This document shows, piece by piece, positions 1 to 6,874 of a stretch of 64,000 nucleotides of DNA. A program made the translations under genes and the position numbers. The notes beneath the pieces were generated by a model. The model ran no database searches and was not told the origin of the DNA. It saw only the letters and a list, made by a program, of their open reading frames with translations. Source of the DNA: a virus; IMG/VR virus record IMGVR_UViG_3300033149_004458, positions 1 through 64,000 of that record; one strand, written 5' to 3'. Each line of letters opens with the position of its first letter. The stretch's first letter is position 1.

Positions 1-114
1 GGTGGTGGGAGGAGGAAGAATGAAATAATAGACTAGGTGAACACGAAGAGTTGGGGTAGAAAGGTTTTCTCGGTAAAGACGATAGCCAAATTATTAGAAT
101 GAGGGAGGTAAAAA

Positions 115-477
115 ATGCCGAAGGTGGTATTTGATGTAGAGTTTGGTTATGCGCCGCAGTATCGTAGACCGTGTTATGCACGGGTTAAGCTAGAACTTCC
201 ACGGGATGGAGACAAGTATGGTATTCCATGGGAGGTTCAGGCTCCAACCAGAGAGGTTTTTGGAAGTTGCCTAGGTAGGTTATGGGGGTATACTTCTTCT
301 TCTGGAAAGTATCGGTACAGTGTCGAGAAGGTTACCGGTACATCCTGGGGAGAAGTGAGTCAGAGGGTAAAGGAGCTGATCGAGGACACCCTGGTGACTT
401 TACGGAAGGTTGTCGAAGAAAACCGGAAGGTAAAGGATATGCAACCGGTTGATTATCGAAAGGAGGTGTGCTTATGA
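115..477 (+). CDS. Hypothetical protein, 120 aa
   Basis: I do not recognise this soluble 120-residue protein. It is rich in charged residues and has no signal peptide, membrane segment or obvious motif. The C-terminal half (about residues 75-110) looks like one long amphipathic helix with many Arg, Lys, Glu and Val. The start is well supported by GGGAGG five bases before the ATG. The gene is followed closely by an intrinsic terminator at 508-542, so it ends a transcription unit. It lies at the left end of the window on the plus strand, opposite to the late operon. Function is unknown. Confidence 0.75.
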   Translation: MPKVVFDVEFGYAPQYRRPCYARVKLELPRDGDKYGIPWEVQAPTREVFGSCLGRLWGYTSSSGKYRYSVEKVTGTSWGEVSQRVKELIEDTLVTLRKVVEENRKVKDMQPVDYRKEVCL

Positions 478-507
478 ACTGACAAATACTTCACCAACAA
501 TTGAATA

Positions 508-542
508 GGAACCGGTCTGGTCAACCGGTTCCATTTTTTTAT
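508..542 (+). terminator. Intrinsic terminator
   Basis: A 9-bp perfect stem GGAACCGGT / ACCGGTTCC encloses the 7-base loop CTGGTCA and is followed by A and a run of seven T. This is a classical rho-independent terminator for the gene ending at 477. The loop is identical to that of the terminator at 1056-1087. Confidence 0.92.
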
Positions 543-776
543 GTCTACCTGAATAATAGGGTATCTAACCTGATTTTGGGTGAGAGAAGAGCGCGGTTAC
601 CCCCAGATATAGCGGTTATCTACCAGCAACCCTTGGAATATTTCTGGGAATCCCACTGGTTTCTGGTGAATAAGCTTTCCGGTTAAGTGCGGAGTAGCAG
701 GTTAAATTGGAAAGATAATCAAATCTGCTTAGTGATAAGGTATCTAACCTAGAGATAGCGTGTAGGTTAAAGGGGC

Positions 777-805
777 TTGACTTCTGATTAACCATATGCT
801 ATACT
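777..805 (+). promoter_or_regulatory. Sigma70-type promoter, TTGACT-17-TATACT
   Basis: The -35 box TTGACT (777-782) and -10 box TATACT (800-805) are separated by exactly 17 bases. They would start transcription about 40 bases before the gene at 853. TAACC/GGTTA motifs of the surrounding repeat array lie upstream, in the spacer (GATTAACC) and downstream (CTAGGTTAG), so the promoter is probably regulated. Confidence 0.82.
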
Positions 806-852
806 GAGTATGTAGTGGGGACAGCTAGGTTAGACTGAAAGGAGCGGTTAAA

Positions 853-1041
853 ATGCAAGTAGTGGTAATCTCAGATGTGGTGGACCCAGAGTCTGGTGAA
901 GTCATTTTGTCCACGGGACATTATGACGACGCTGACCCCAGGGTCAGCCGGTGTCTCCGGTTGGAAGAGGCCGGAGACGAGAATATTAAGTCAACGTTCG
1001 TCCGCTTCAATGGGAGGCTTACCCTGATGGTTAAAGGATAA
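853..1041 (+). CDS. Small hypothetical protein, 62 aa
   Basis: This is a small acidic soluble protein with no recognised domain. It contains a His-Tyr-Asp-Asp-Ala-Asp segment around residues 23-28. It has its own strong promoter (777-805), an AGGAGCGG ribosome binding site before the ATG, and an intrinsic terminator directly after it. It is therefore an independent monocistronic unit inside the repeat array. Stand-alone units of this kind in phages often encode regulators or host-takeover peptides. That role is inference only, because no DNA-binding fold is evident. Confidence 0.75.
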   Translation: MQVVVISDVVDPESGEVILSTGHYDDADPRVSRCLRLEEAGDENIKSTFVRFNGRLTLMVKG

Positions 1042-1055
1042 GCCGATAGGTCAGC

Positions 1056-1087
1056 TAGGGCGGCCTGGTCAGCCGCCCTACTTTTTA
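1056..1087 (+). terminator. Intrinsic terminator
   Basis: The 9-bp stem TAGGGCGGC / GCCGCCCTA with loop CTGGTCA is followed by C and five T. It terminates the unit containing the gene at 853. The loop sequence is the same as in the terminator at 508-542. Confidence 0.92.
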
Positions 1088-1435
1088 CCTACCGCTTTAA
1101 TATGGTATCTAACCTGGACAGGAGCGAATTCTGGTAAGCAAGCTCCCAGGTTAAGTAAGATTTTCCTGGTTAAACCTCGTGTGAAATTAGAGCCAGAATA
1201 AAATAAAATATCTAACCGATTCTGGTAAGTAAACTCGCCGGTTAAGTATAATTTCCCAGGTTAAGTCGAATAAGAGGTTATCTGTGTATTGGGATAAGGT
1301 ATCCAACCTTGGGTAAGCAGGTTTTCCGGTTATATACCATGAGGCGGTAAGCAACCAACAGGGGGTCGGGCACCAGCGGGGTCTATGGCGGGCTCTGAAG
1401 TAGGGAAGCCTAGAGAGGGCCGTAGAGTGGGGACT

Positions 1436-1465
1436 GTGGAAACAGAAACTTTCCACTAGTGGAAA
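1436..1465. promoter_or_regulatory. Clustered GTGGAAA inverted repeats, candidate operator
   Basis: Three half-sites alternate here: GTGGAAA (1436-1442), TTTCCAC (1450-1456) and GTGGAAA (1459-1465). The last two form a perfect 16-bp palindrome, TTTCCACTAGTGGAAA (1450-1465). A further TTTCCA lies at about 1483. The cluster sits in a gene-free stretch about 130 bases upstream of the candidate promoter at 1598. Such spacing suits cooperative binding of a dimeric repressor or a site-specific recombination protein. The binding protein is unknown. Confidence 0.55.
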
Positions 1466-1597
1466 CTGACAATCCTATAAACTTTCCATGTATGACCTTC
1501 CTATAAGGGAGTAGAGCTATCTTGTAGATGCACAAAGTGTTGCACACAAGGCAATTGAATGAATCAAAAAATGTTAAGATTCGCCGGTCATTTGTGC

Positions 1598-1626
1598 TTG
1601 TGTTTATTTGACCTTTGGAGTATAAT
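1598..1626 (+). promoter_or_regulatory. Candidate sigma70-type promoter, TTGTGT-17-TATAAT
   Basis: A perfect -10 box TATAAT (1621-1626) lies 17 bases after a weak -35 TTGTGT (1598-1603). It precedes the small membrane protein at 1677. Only the -10 is convincing, so this may be an activator-dependent or extended promoter. Confidence 0.5.
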
Positions 1627-1676
1627 ATAGATAGTTGACTGGCTGATAGTCAAGACAATCTTATTTGGAGGGATGT

Positions 1677-1799
1677 ATGACTAGCGAGAGTGGAGCGAAA
1701 TTGGGCACGGTGTTGATTGTAGTATGCTTGCTGATACTAGTGATACTACTAGCGTCGGCCCATGGGCTGTCTAGCGGAATTATCCGTCTAGGCTTCTAA
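1677..1799 (+). CDS. Single-pass membrane microprotein, 40 aa
   Basis: This 40-codon frame begins with Met-Thr-Ser-Glu-Ser. It has one strongly hydrophobic helix at about residues 9-28 (starting LGTVLIVVCLLILVILLA) and ends in Gly-Phe. GGAGGG stands four bases before the ATG, and a candidate promoter is just upstream. An earlier ATG at 1673 in another frame stops after three codons. The next gene starts 14 bases downstream. It is probably an inner-membrane peptide. Holin-like or superinfection-exclusion roles are possible, but no sequence signature decides between them. Confidence 0.6.
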   Translation: MTSESGAKLGTVLIVVCLLILVILLASAHGLSSGIIRLGF

Positions 1800-1813
1800 A
1801 AGGGGGTAGGACA

Positions 1814-2482
1814 ATGGCAAAGAAAACTGTAACTAGTGTTGCACAGAGTGTCTTCGAGAAGGCCGTGGATACTTTTGTTGTTTCTGAGGAACTAGCTGCC
1901 TTCCTAAAGGCAAAACAGAGCAACGTGAATCTTGCTGAAGGGATTCGGGCCGCCTATACAAGGGCTGGTCAGAAGTTTTACTCAGCGAGAATCGATGGGG
2001 AGATTAACGTTGCTCTGGGTTCCAATGGAACAAAGGGCGCTAGTGTTAGGACGAAAGAGCTATTGGCTCTTTCGTCTAGCGCGTGGGATGACAAAGAGAG
2101 AGAAGAGCGACTTGTAGGATTGATTCTCTCTCTTCTCTGTCCTACTGAAATACAATTTCTGGCTGGGCAGATTGTCTATGAGTATGGGAAGTCGGCTTTT
2201 CAAAAACTACTTGCGAATCTGGGATATGAGCGCGAGTGGGCTGAACTAGCATACTCTGTAGGGAAAATCTATCATAATGCCACAGAGCATATTCCTAGTG
2301 AGAACAAGACAAAGAAAAGAAAATCTACTCCAGTAGACACAGAGAAGATAGAGAGAGCGCGTGCGAAACTGCGTGACTCTCTCTCCACTGTTCGTCAGCG
2401 GACGCGCCGCTACGCTAACATGGAAGAGTACCGCAAGGCGCACAGTAAGGAAAGTGAGGAAGAGAATAAAGACAATTCATAG
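1814..2482 (+). CDS. Hypothetical protein with basic C-terminal region, 222 aa
   Basis: This protein is not recognised. It is mostly helical, with a Lys/Arg-rich region at about residues 164-207 (beginning KTKKRKS) and an acidic tail of Glu, Lys and Asp. A basic segment of this kind would suit nucleic-acid binding, but no helix-turn-helix is clear. The start is supported by GGGGGTAGGAC before the ATG. The gene is cotranscribed with the 40-aa membrane peptide upstream and ends before a strong terminator at 2510. Codon use resembles the neighbours. Function is unknown. Confidence 0.75.
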   Translation: MAKKTVTSVAQSVFEKAVDTFVVSEELAAFLKAKQSNVNLAEGIRAAYTRAGQKFYSARIDGEINVALGSNGTKGASVRTKELLALSSSAWDDKEREERLVGLILSLLCPTEIQFLAGQIVYEYGKSAFQKLLANLGYEREWAELAYSVGKIYHNATEHIPSENKTKKRKSTPVDTEKIERARAKLRDSLSTVRQRTRRYANMEEYRKAHSKESEEENKDNS

Positions 2483-2509
2483 ATAAGACAATCCCCAAAC
2501 AACCGAATA

Positions 2510-2548
2510 AACCCGCTAGGCTTGGGCAACCTAGCGGGTTATTTTGTT
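2510..2548 (+). terminator. Intrinsic terminator at the convergent junction
   Basis: The 11-bp stem AACCCGCTAGG / CCTAGCGGGTT with a 9-base loop is followed by ATTTTGTTTG. It terminates the plus-strand genes just before they would run into the 3' end of the leftward late operon. In the reverse direction it is followed by TTTATT, so it may work weakly both ways. Confidence 0.9.
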
Positions 2549-2788
2549 TGTCCCCTGTTACATAACATAGTTATGCGTAACATGCCTGTGTATAAGTATT
2601 CTGTGCATAAGTATGTTATGTTAAAGAATGTTAAAAAAGAAGATACTCCCCCCCTTTATCTTAAAAAAGATGCCAATTGCCATTACTTTTGACGGCTTTC
2701 TTCATTCTAACAATTTTTTCCACATACGTCATGTCAATTTTTGCCAATGTTATATGTCAAATTTTGACAATATTATATATCTTATTGT
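2549..2788. other. AT-rich convergent intergenic region
   Basis: No gene is apparent. The stretch holds two near-direct copies of GTGTATAAGTAT / GTGCATAAGTAT (about 2590-2616) and several ATAACAT motifs. It also holds the short inverted repeat GTCAAATTTTGAC (about 2757-2769). It separates the convergent plus-strand genes from the end of the late operon. Confidence 0.5.
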
Positions 2789-3082
2789 TTAACCTCTTGG
2801 GGCTAATTTAATACCCAGGGCTGAGAGGATTTCATGTAGGATGGTAGGACCCACTCCGATTGCCAGGCTGGTTAACGTTCTTCCTACGTATTCGTTTGGG
2901 AAATAATCTACAAATAGGTTCATTTCGCTTAACCAGCCTACTGCTGCTCCTAATACTAGAGATACATAAAATAGGTACCATGAATCCCAGTTAGGGTATT
3001 TCTTTTTAATTGGTGCCACAGCTGCATCGATTAATACTTTTACTACGGTAGCCAGACTTACTATTTGTGCTGCTAATTCCAT
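2789..3082 (-). CDS. Membrane protein, candidate holin, 97 aa
   Basis: The 97-residue protein has three hydrophobic segments, about residues 4-24, 36-52 and 70-90. Lys-Lys-Lys-Tyr and an acidic stretch lie between them, and a short basic tail ends the protein. Size, topology and position as the last gene of the late operon, next to the tail and lysis-type genes, fit a class I-like phage holin that permeabilises the inner membrane for the endolysin. I cannot assign a named holin family, so this is inference from architecture. An AAAGGAC ribosome binding site precedes the ATG. Confidence 0.55.
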   Translation of the reverse strand: MELAAQIVSLATVVKVLIDAAVAPIKKKYPNWDSWYLFYVSLVLGAAVGWLSEMNLFVDYFPNEYVGRTLTSLAIGVGPTILHEILSALGIKLAPRG

Positions 3083-3140
3083 TTTTATTATGTCCTTTCT
3101 ATATATTTATAGCAAATTATACTTATGGCAGGTTAGGCCT

Positions 3141-3446
3141 TTACAAATTCTTATATACACGAAATGTACCTGTGTCTGAGTGCCAGGAGCCGGTGGGTAA
3201 TACAACACGGGCCTGGATTTTCCAGAGACCGATTGTGTCCAGGTCGTTAGCTACAGTTGTATATTTTAGTTTTCCATCTGTACCATCGGTGACGAAGGTG
3301 GCGTTTTTGGTCATTGTCGTGCCATTTGGTTTCTGGAACAAAATTTGCTTTGTCGTTGCTCCTGAGATGTCTACCACTGTTGTACCGTCCAATAATGTTA
3401 CCTGGAAAACTGTACCTACGTCTCCTTTGTGTATTTCTGCGCTCAT
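3141..3446 (-). CDS. Baseplate/fibre BppU N-domain-like protein, 101 aa
   Basis: The sequence resembles the N-terminal domain of upper baseplate protein BppU-type phage proteins. It starts with a short acidic lead (IHKGDVGTVFQVTLLDG), then beta strands with an NGTTMTKNATFV-like turn, and ends in a GLWKIQARV strand and a GTFRVYKNL finish. Such domains fold as a small beta sandwich that anchors receptor-binding proteins to the baseplate. I start it at the internal ATG at 3446, because GGAGGTAG stands four bases ahead. The longer open frame to 3527 has no site and adds 27 unrelated residues. The 253 bases between this gene and the beta-helix gene upstream contain no convincing gene. Confidence 0.6.
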   Translation of the reverse strand: MSAEIHKGDVGTVFQVTLLDGTTVVDISGATTKQILFQKPNGTTMTKNATFVTDGTDGKLKYTTVANDLDTIGLWKIQARVVLPTGSWHSDTGTFRVYKNL

Positions 3447-3699
3447 AATTCTACCTCCACGGGCCATTTCCTTGTTATTACCAATGATACCAATTTTTCT
3501 GAGCAGCGGTAAAATGTTGCTGCCCATGACTGCGACAGGTTTAGTATAGAATTTTTCTGCCGCGAAATATATAGTGTAAATGCAATAATTTCACCGCTCA
3601 AGGACCATCTCCTGCACCCTCAGAATGTGTAATGTAAATGAGATGGTTTCCTGAAATGGAAACCGATGAATATATGAATCAAGTAAAAGTAATAGCATG

Positions 3700-5667
3700 C
3701 TATCTTCCTATAATCCATCCCACCAAAATCTGTATGAATTGGTTGATGTTCTTGATTAGTGCTCCGAACGTCCCTGGCGACCAGGAAACTGAGCTTACAA
3801 CCGTGTTCATAATGTCGTTGGCCGTCATGCTGGGCTTCGGCACGACGCTTGGTATATCTCCCTCGAACCAATGCGCGAAGCTGTCTTGATCGTCGTCTAC
3901 GTAGACGCTTCCAGAGGCGTTCTGGCAGACGAACTCAATCTTGCAGAAGCCATTTTCTCCGGCTATACCAGAGACGGTCAACAATTCCCACGTATCTACA
4001 CTGTCTGTCATTGCGGCGGTGTCGGTCGTGATCCCTGCACCCGACAATCGAACGTAGGGCAGAGCCGCCATCGAGACATCCTTCCTCATATAACAGGAAT
4101 AGGCGACTGTCTCCCCTGCTTTGGCAAAGACGGTTGCCTCAGCAACCAGCTCGTTGTCAGCGTCGTTGGGGCTCATCAGCAGGGCATAGTCGCCAGAGTA
4201 TTTGACGGTGGATTGTTTCTCGTAAGAGCCGTAGTCCGCATAGGTCTTATGAGCGTAGGTTGTTCCTCCCAATGTTGTATTGCCAAATCTCACCCTAGAA
4301 CCAGAAAGAAGATTGCTGATATTAGTCATAGTGGCACTATCAAAAGAGGAGTCATGAATATAAGCATCATTATAACCAGAACTAAAAGTTATCGCTCCAG
4401 TTCCCAGATTGGTTGCTGTCAGATTGTCAATGACTATATTGGCATTGGAAAAGTAAATGCGGATAGCATGTTCTGCTGAGTCAATGGTTGTGTTTGAAAC
4501 AGTGAAGGAGAAACATCCCGCAAAGCATAACGGAGAATATGTGCCATGATTGAAGTCTCTAAACTCATTACTATCAAGAGTACAGTTTGCCGCACTATCC
4601 CACCCAAAAAAACCATAGTATCTACTGTCGTGGATAATATTGTTATTAAAAGAAGAATTATTAGCTCTTCTGTTCTCGATCCCTGCTGCCAAAGCAAATC
4701 TAGCTCCAAAATTATTCGAGATATTGCTTCCAGTTGCCACATAAACAAGCAAAAAAGCCCCTGCCGAACCCCCAGCCAACAGATTGCCAAAATTATAGCC
4801 CACATTATAGGTTAAAGTTGAAGGCTGATTTTTAAGATAGAAACCACCGCTAACTCCATTGGTTGTATAAGCCGAACAGTAACTAACAGTTCCTCCTCCC
4901 TCAAGAGTTACACCATGAGAAGAAACAGAGGGGTTAGTAGCAATATCCTTGAACTCCACCCAAGTAATAGTTGCCTGAACACTCCGTGTATCAAACTTTA
5001 TGAAAGTTTCATAAGAAGTGTCATAAGCAATAAATCTGATATTCCTAGTTAAATTACCCACATACCTAGTAGCATCGTGGGAATAAGAAAAATTGGAGTC
5101 AACTGTTATCTGGTTGCCAGAAAAGCCTACGATAGTTTTCCTTTCGGTCTGATTATACGCACCGCTGACAAAAATCTCATCTCCAACATTCCAACAAGAG
5201 GAATTGTCGTTGGTCGTTGAGATAGTGTCCCCACTAGCCGATACAGAAACGCTATCGTAACTCCGTGTCTTGTCAAAGCCCTGAAGGACTATAATCGCAC
5301 CATTCTCTGACTTAATGCCATATTTAATGTCAGCCAAACTTGCCGAATAGTTTAACTTAATCGTCAAGGTCTTTGTCCCGTCAGAAGTGCCATCTAAATC
5401 TAGTGTTCCCCCATTCCTGATATAGAGGTCTCCCTTGAGAATGAGTGTGTCGTCCCCCGCATTATCCCAATCCAGCGTTCCCCCATTGAGGATGTCCAGC
5501 GCAGGCGTTGCAGTATCATCACCAACGGTGATGTCAGTGTCAATCGTGATCGTGTCACCAGAGACGATCTGGACAGTATCGCCCTCACCTGGCACGACCC
5601 CGCCAGCCCAGCTTGCTGGGTCTGACCAGTTGCCGCCACCCGTGCCGTTGGACTGAATCGCAGCCAC
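3700..5667 (-). CDS. Parallel beta-helix tail spike/fibre with G8-like N-terminus, 655 aa
   Basis: This is a large virion adhesin. Residues 13-34 carry the G8-like signature WSDPASWAGGVVP followed by GDTVQI. Next come rows of short beta strands (about 35-470) rich in Asn, Ser, Thr and Gly with NN/DS turns, typical of a right-handed parallel beta-helix like those of tail spikes and polysaccharide-binding proteins. Residues about 480-590 resemble a carbohydrate-binding beta-sandwich. The C-terminus ends in a hydrophobic helix. The start is GTG, overlapping the upstream stop (TAGTG), with GGAGG ten bases before. It probably binds or trims host surface glycans. No catalytic residues are identified. 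Confidence 0.75.
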   Translation of the reverse strand: MAAIQSNGTGGGNWSDPASWAGGVVPGEGDTVQIVSGDTITIDTDITVGDDTATPALDILNGGTLDWDNAGDDTLILKGDLYIRNGGTLDLDGTSDGTKTLTIKLNYSASLADIKYGIKSENGAIIVLQGFDKTRSYDSVSVSASGDTISTTNDNSSCWNVGDEIFVSGAYNQTERKTIVGFSGNQITVDSNFSYSHDATRYVGNLTRNIRFIAYDTSYETFIKFDTRSVQATITWVEFKDIATNPSVSSHGVTLEGGGTVSYCSAYTTNGVSGGFYLKNQPSTLTYNVGYNFGNLLAGGSAGAFLLVYVATGSNISNNFGARFALAAGIENRRANNSSFNNNIIHDSRYYGFFGWDSAANCTLDSNEFRDFNHGTYSPLCFAGCFSFTVSNTTIDSAEHAIRIYFSNANIVIDNLTATNLGTGAITFSSGYNDAYIHDSSFDSATMTNISNLLSGSRVRFGNTTLGGTTYAHKTYADYGSYEKQSTVKYSGDYALLMSPNDADNELVAEATVFAKAGETVAYSCYMRKDVSMAALPYVRLSGAGITTDTAAMTDSVDTWELLTVSGIAGENGFCKIEFVCQNASGSVYVDDDQDSFAHWFEGDIPSVVPKPSMTANDIMNTVVSSVSWSPGTFGALIKNINQFIQILVGWIIGR

Positions 5668-5927
5668 TAGTGCACTGCCTCCTCAGACTGCAACTTGATC
5701 TCTGTGCCAACGTACCGTTGAAGTTGGGCCTCAGCGTCATAGCCTGCCTTGAAACGACGCAACGCATCACGAATGAGCTCGACGGCCTCCTCCCTGGTCG
5801 CAGTTCCGGCATCAACGCTGATCGTCGGGCCAGGAAAGCTCTCGTCATCCCGCCAGAAAGAGCACGTGATGTCAATCCTGTCGTCTACTTTCGTGATCCG
5901 CTCGATAACTGCTTTGTACTCCGCCAT
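5667..5927 (-). CDS. Small hypothetical tail-region protein, 86 aa
   Basis: This unknown 86-residue protein probably has an N-terminal beta sheet and a C-terminal helix. I chose the ATG at 5927 over a GTG at 5933, because GGAGG lies seven bases before that ATG and would overlap the GTG. Its stop overlaps the GTG start of the beta-helix gene (TAGTG), so the two are translationally coupled. Base composition is clearly richer in G and C than genes at 3 or 8 kb, a trait shared with the next three genes upstream. It may be an assembly chaperone or a small tail component. Confidence 0.65.
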   Translation of the reverse strand: MAEYKAVIERITKVDDRIDITCSFWRDDESFPGPTISVDAGTATREEAVELIRDALRRFKAGYDAEAQLQRYVGTEIKLQSEEAVH

Positions 5928-5929
5928 TC

Positions 5930-6433
5930 TCACACCTCCGCCCAGGCTGACATAGATTGAAGCTCGCCAGAACTCCAGGTGAGCGTCCGCTGATATGCCG
6001 TTCCGCCAATAGTCGCCTGGATCGTTTGCAACTCGCCTGAGGACCAGGTGAAGGCCAGCGACGGGTTGTTCTTGCTCGCGTCGGTCGGTGGTGTCTCCTG
6101 TTCCTCAACAGGCTGTGTCTCAGATAGATCGGCCTTGGCCTGAAGCTCCGTCAAGAGAGACTGCAACTCTGACAGAATGGATGCCGAATTATCCTCCGTC
6201 ACCAGGCCACGGGAACCGGAGATGAAGTTGTCAATGATCTCGACCGCAGCCTGGATCGCTGTCAGTTCTGCGCCTTGGACGTGGACCGCGTTCCCAGAGA
6301 CGCCTGCCTGGTCTCCGCTGTCATCGACGATGGCGATAGCCTGGATATGATCTCCATCGCCGTCTACGAATGTCTTAATGCTCTTGCCTGACGTATCATC
6401 GCGTCGGGTTGCTGAGGATTCTGAGAGTGCCAT
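5930..6433 (-). CDS. Putative tail fibre accessory protein with repeated WSSGELQ motif, 167 aa
   Basis: The protein has a beta-rich N-terminal half and a helical segment (about 95-115). The C-terminal region contains two copies of TWSSGELQ, at about residues 129-136 and 152-159, each followed by a short strand. Similar N-terminal segments (VDGDGDHIQAIAIVDDSGDQ) occur in small phage virion proteins, but I cannot name the family. The start at 6433 is supported by GGAGG ten bases ahead; the open frame continues six codons further. It ends two bases before the next gene. It belongs to the G+C-rich block 5667-7612. Confidence 0.65.
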   Translation of the reverse strand: MALSESSATRRDDTSGKSIKTFVDGDGDHIQAIAIVDDSGDQAGVSGNAVHVQGAELTAIQAAVEIIDNFISGSRGLVTEDNSASILSELQSLLTELQAKADLSETQPVEEQETPPTDASKNNPSLAFTWSSGELQTIQATIGGTAYQRTLTWSSGELQSMSAWAEV

Positions 6434-6867
6434 TACTCGCTTTCCTCCCACAAATCCCTATGCGCCGCCAGGTAGCCTCGTGCCTCGTCGCCGCTTTCCT
6501 CCCAGGAGGCTCCTACCCCGCCGAACAGCGCCATGCGCAGGTAGTCAGTGCCCCCGCGCGAGAAGGTTGCGACGGGCGTATCACCGCCCGCGAAGTGGGC
6601 CGTTGTCAGGCTGTGGTCGATGGTCGCAGGATCAACACCGAACAGCGCCACCAACCGTTCCTTGAACCACTCCACGGTCAGGTTGTTCTCGTCAAACAGC
6701 GCCTCGAAGATAGCAGCCTCGCCGTCCAACCGCGTCCGCCAATGGCATAGCATACACGGCAGATTGTGATGTGCTGGCCCCAGGCGGCGCAGGGCCTCCA
6801 CCAGCGTCGCCCGCTGACTGGCGTTAAGGTTTAGGTTCTCTATGCCAAAGTAGCCGTGCCAGGCCAT
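6433..6867 (-). CDS. Hypothetical protein, 144 aa, in the tail fibre block
   Basis: This unknown soluble protein is mostly alpha-helical. Residues 20-45 carry SQRATLVEALRRLG followed by a Cys-Met-Leu-Cys-His segment (about 38-42), a possible partial metal site. The middle part has GVDPATIDHSLTTAHFAGGDT, and the C-terminus is rich in Glu and Trp. GAGG lies five bases before the ATG at 6867; a GTG at 6873 is less likely. It overlaps the next start by one base (ATG of the 167-aa gene). It belongs to the G+C-rich block. Its function is not known; the context suggests a virion or assembly role. Confidence 0.6.
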   Translation of the reverse strand: MAWHGYFGIENLNLNASQRATLVEALRRLGPAHHNLPCMLCHWRTRLDGEAAIFEALFDENNLTVEWFKERLVALFGVDPATIDHSLTTAHFAGGDTPVATFSRGGTDYLRMALFGGVGASWEESGDEARGYLAAHRDLWEESE

Positions 6868-6874
6868 AATCACC

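Larger units (their letters stand above)
560..1345. repeat. Degenerate repeat array with TATCTAACC and GGTTAAGT motifs
   Basis: The non-coding stretches flanking the small gene at 853 carry repeated copies of GGTATCTAACCT (about 560-571, 739-750, 1104-1115; variants near 1209 and 1299). Some distance after each come GGTTAAG-type motifs (about 681-688, 1149-1156, 1241-1248, near 1260, and 1164). Two modules also share TTCTGGTAAG between the halves (about 1129-1138 and 1220-1229). The two motifs are roughly complementary (TAACC / GGTTA), so each module could fold or bind a dimeric protein. One copy lies just upstream of the promoter at 777-805 and a GATTAACC sits inside its spacer, suggesting operators. 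Iterons of a replication origin are an alternative. Apart from these modules I see nothing coding in 478-852 or 1088-1435. Confidence 0.7.

Noticed and set aside
501-686. Plus-strand open frame of 61 codons
   Set aside because: It runs through the terminator at 508-542 and a repeat module, and has no ribosome binding site.
560-1345. CRISPR array
   Set aside because: Repeat units are degenerate, of unequal spacing and contain a promoter and a gene. There are no uniform spacers.
1187-1456. Minus-strand open frame of 89 codons
   Set aside because: It covers the repeat array, has low-complexity composition unlike neighbours, and lacks a ribosome binding site.
3601-3699. 35-codon frame with AGGAAG site downstream of the beta-helix gene
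   Set aside because: Only a chance-like site overlapping the end of the large gene. Composition and lack of any pattern do not support a gene.
4434-4805. Alternative minus-strand frame inside the beta-helix gene
   Set aside because: Overlaps entirely with the better supported 655-aa adhesin and has no site or motif.
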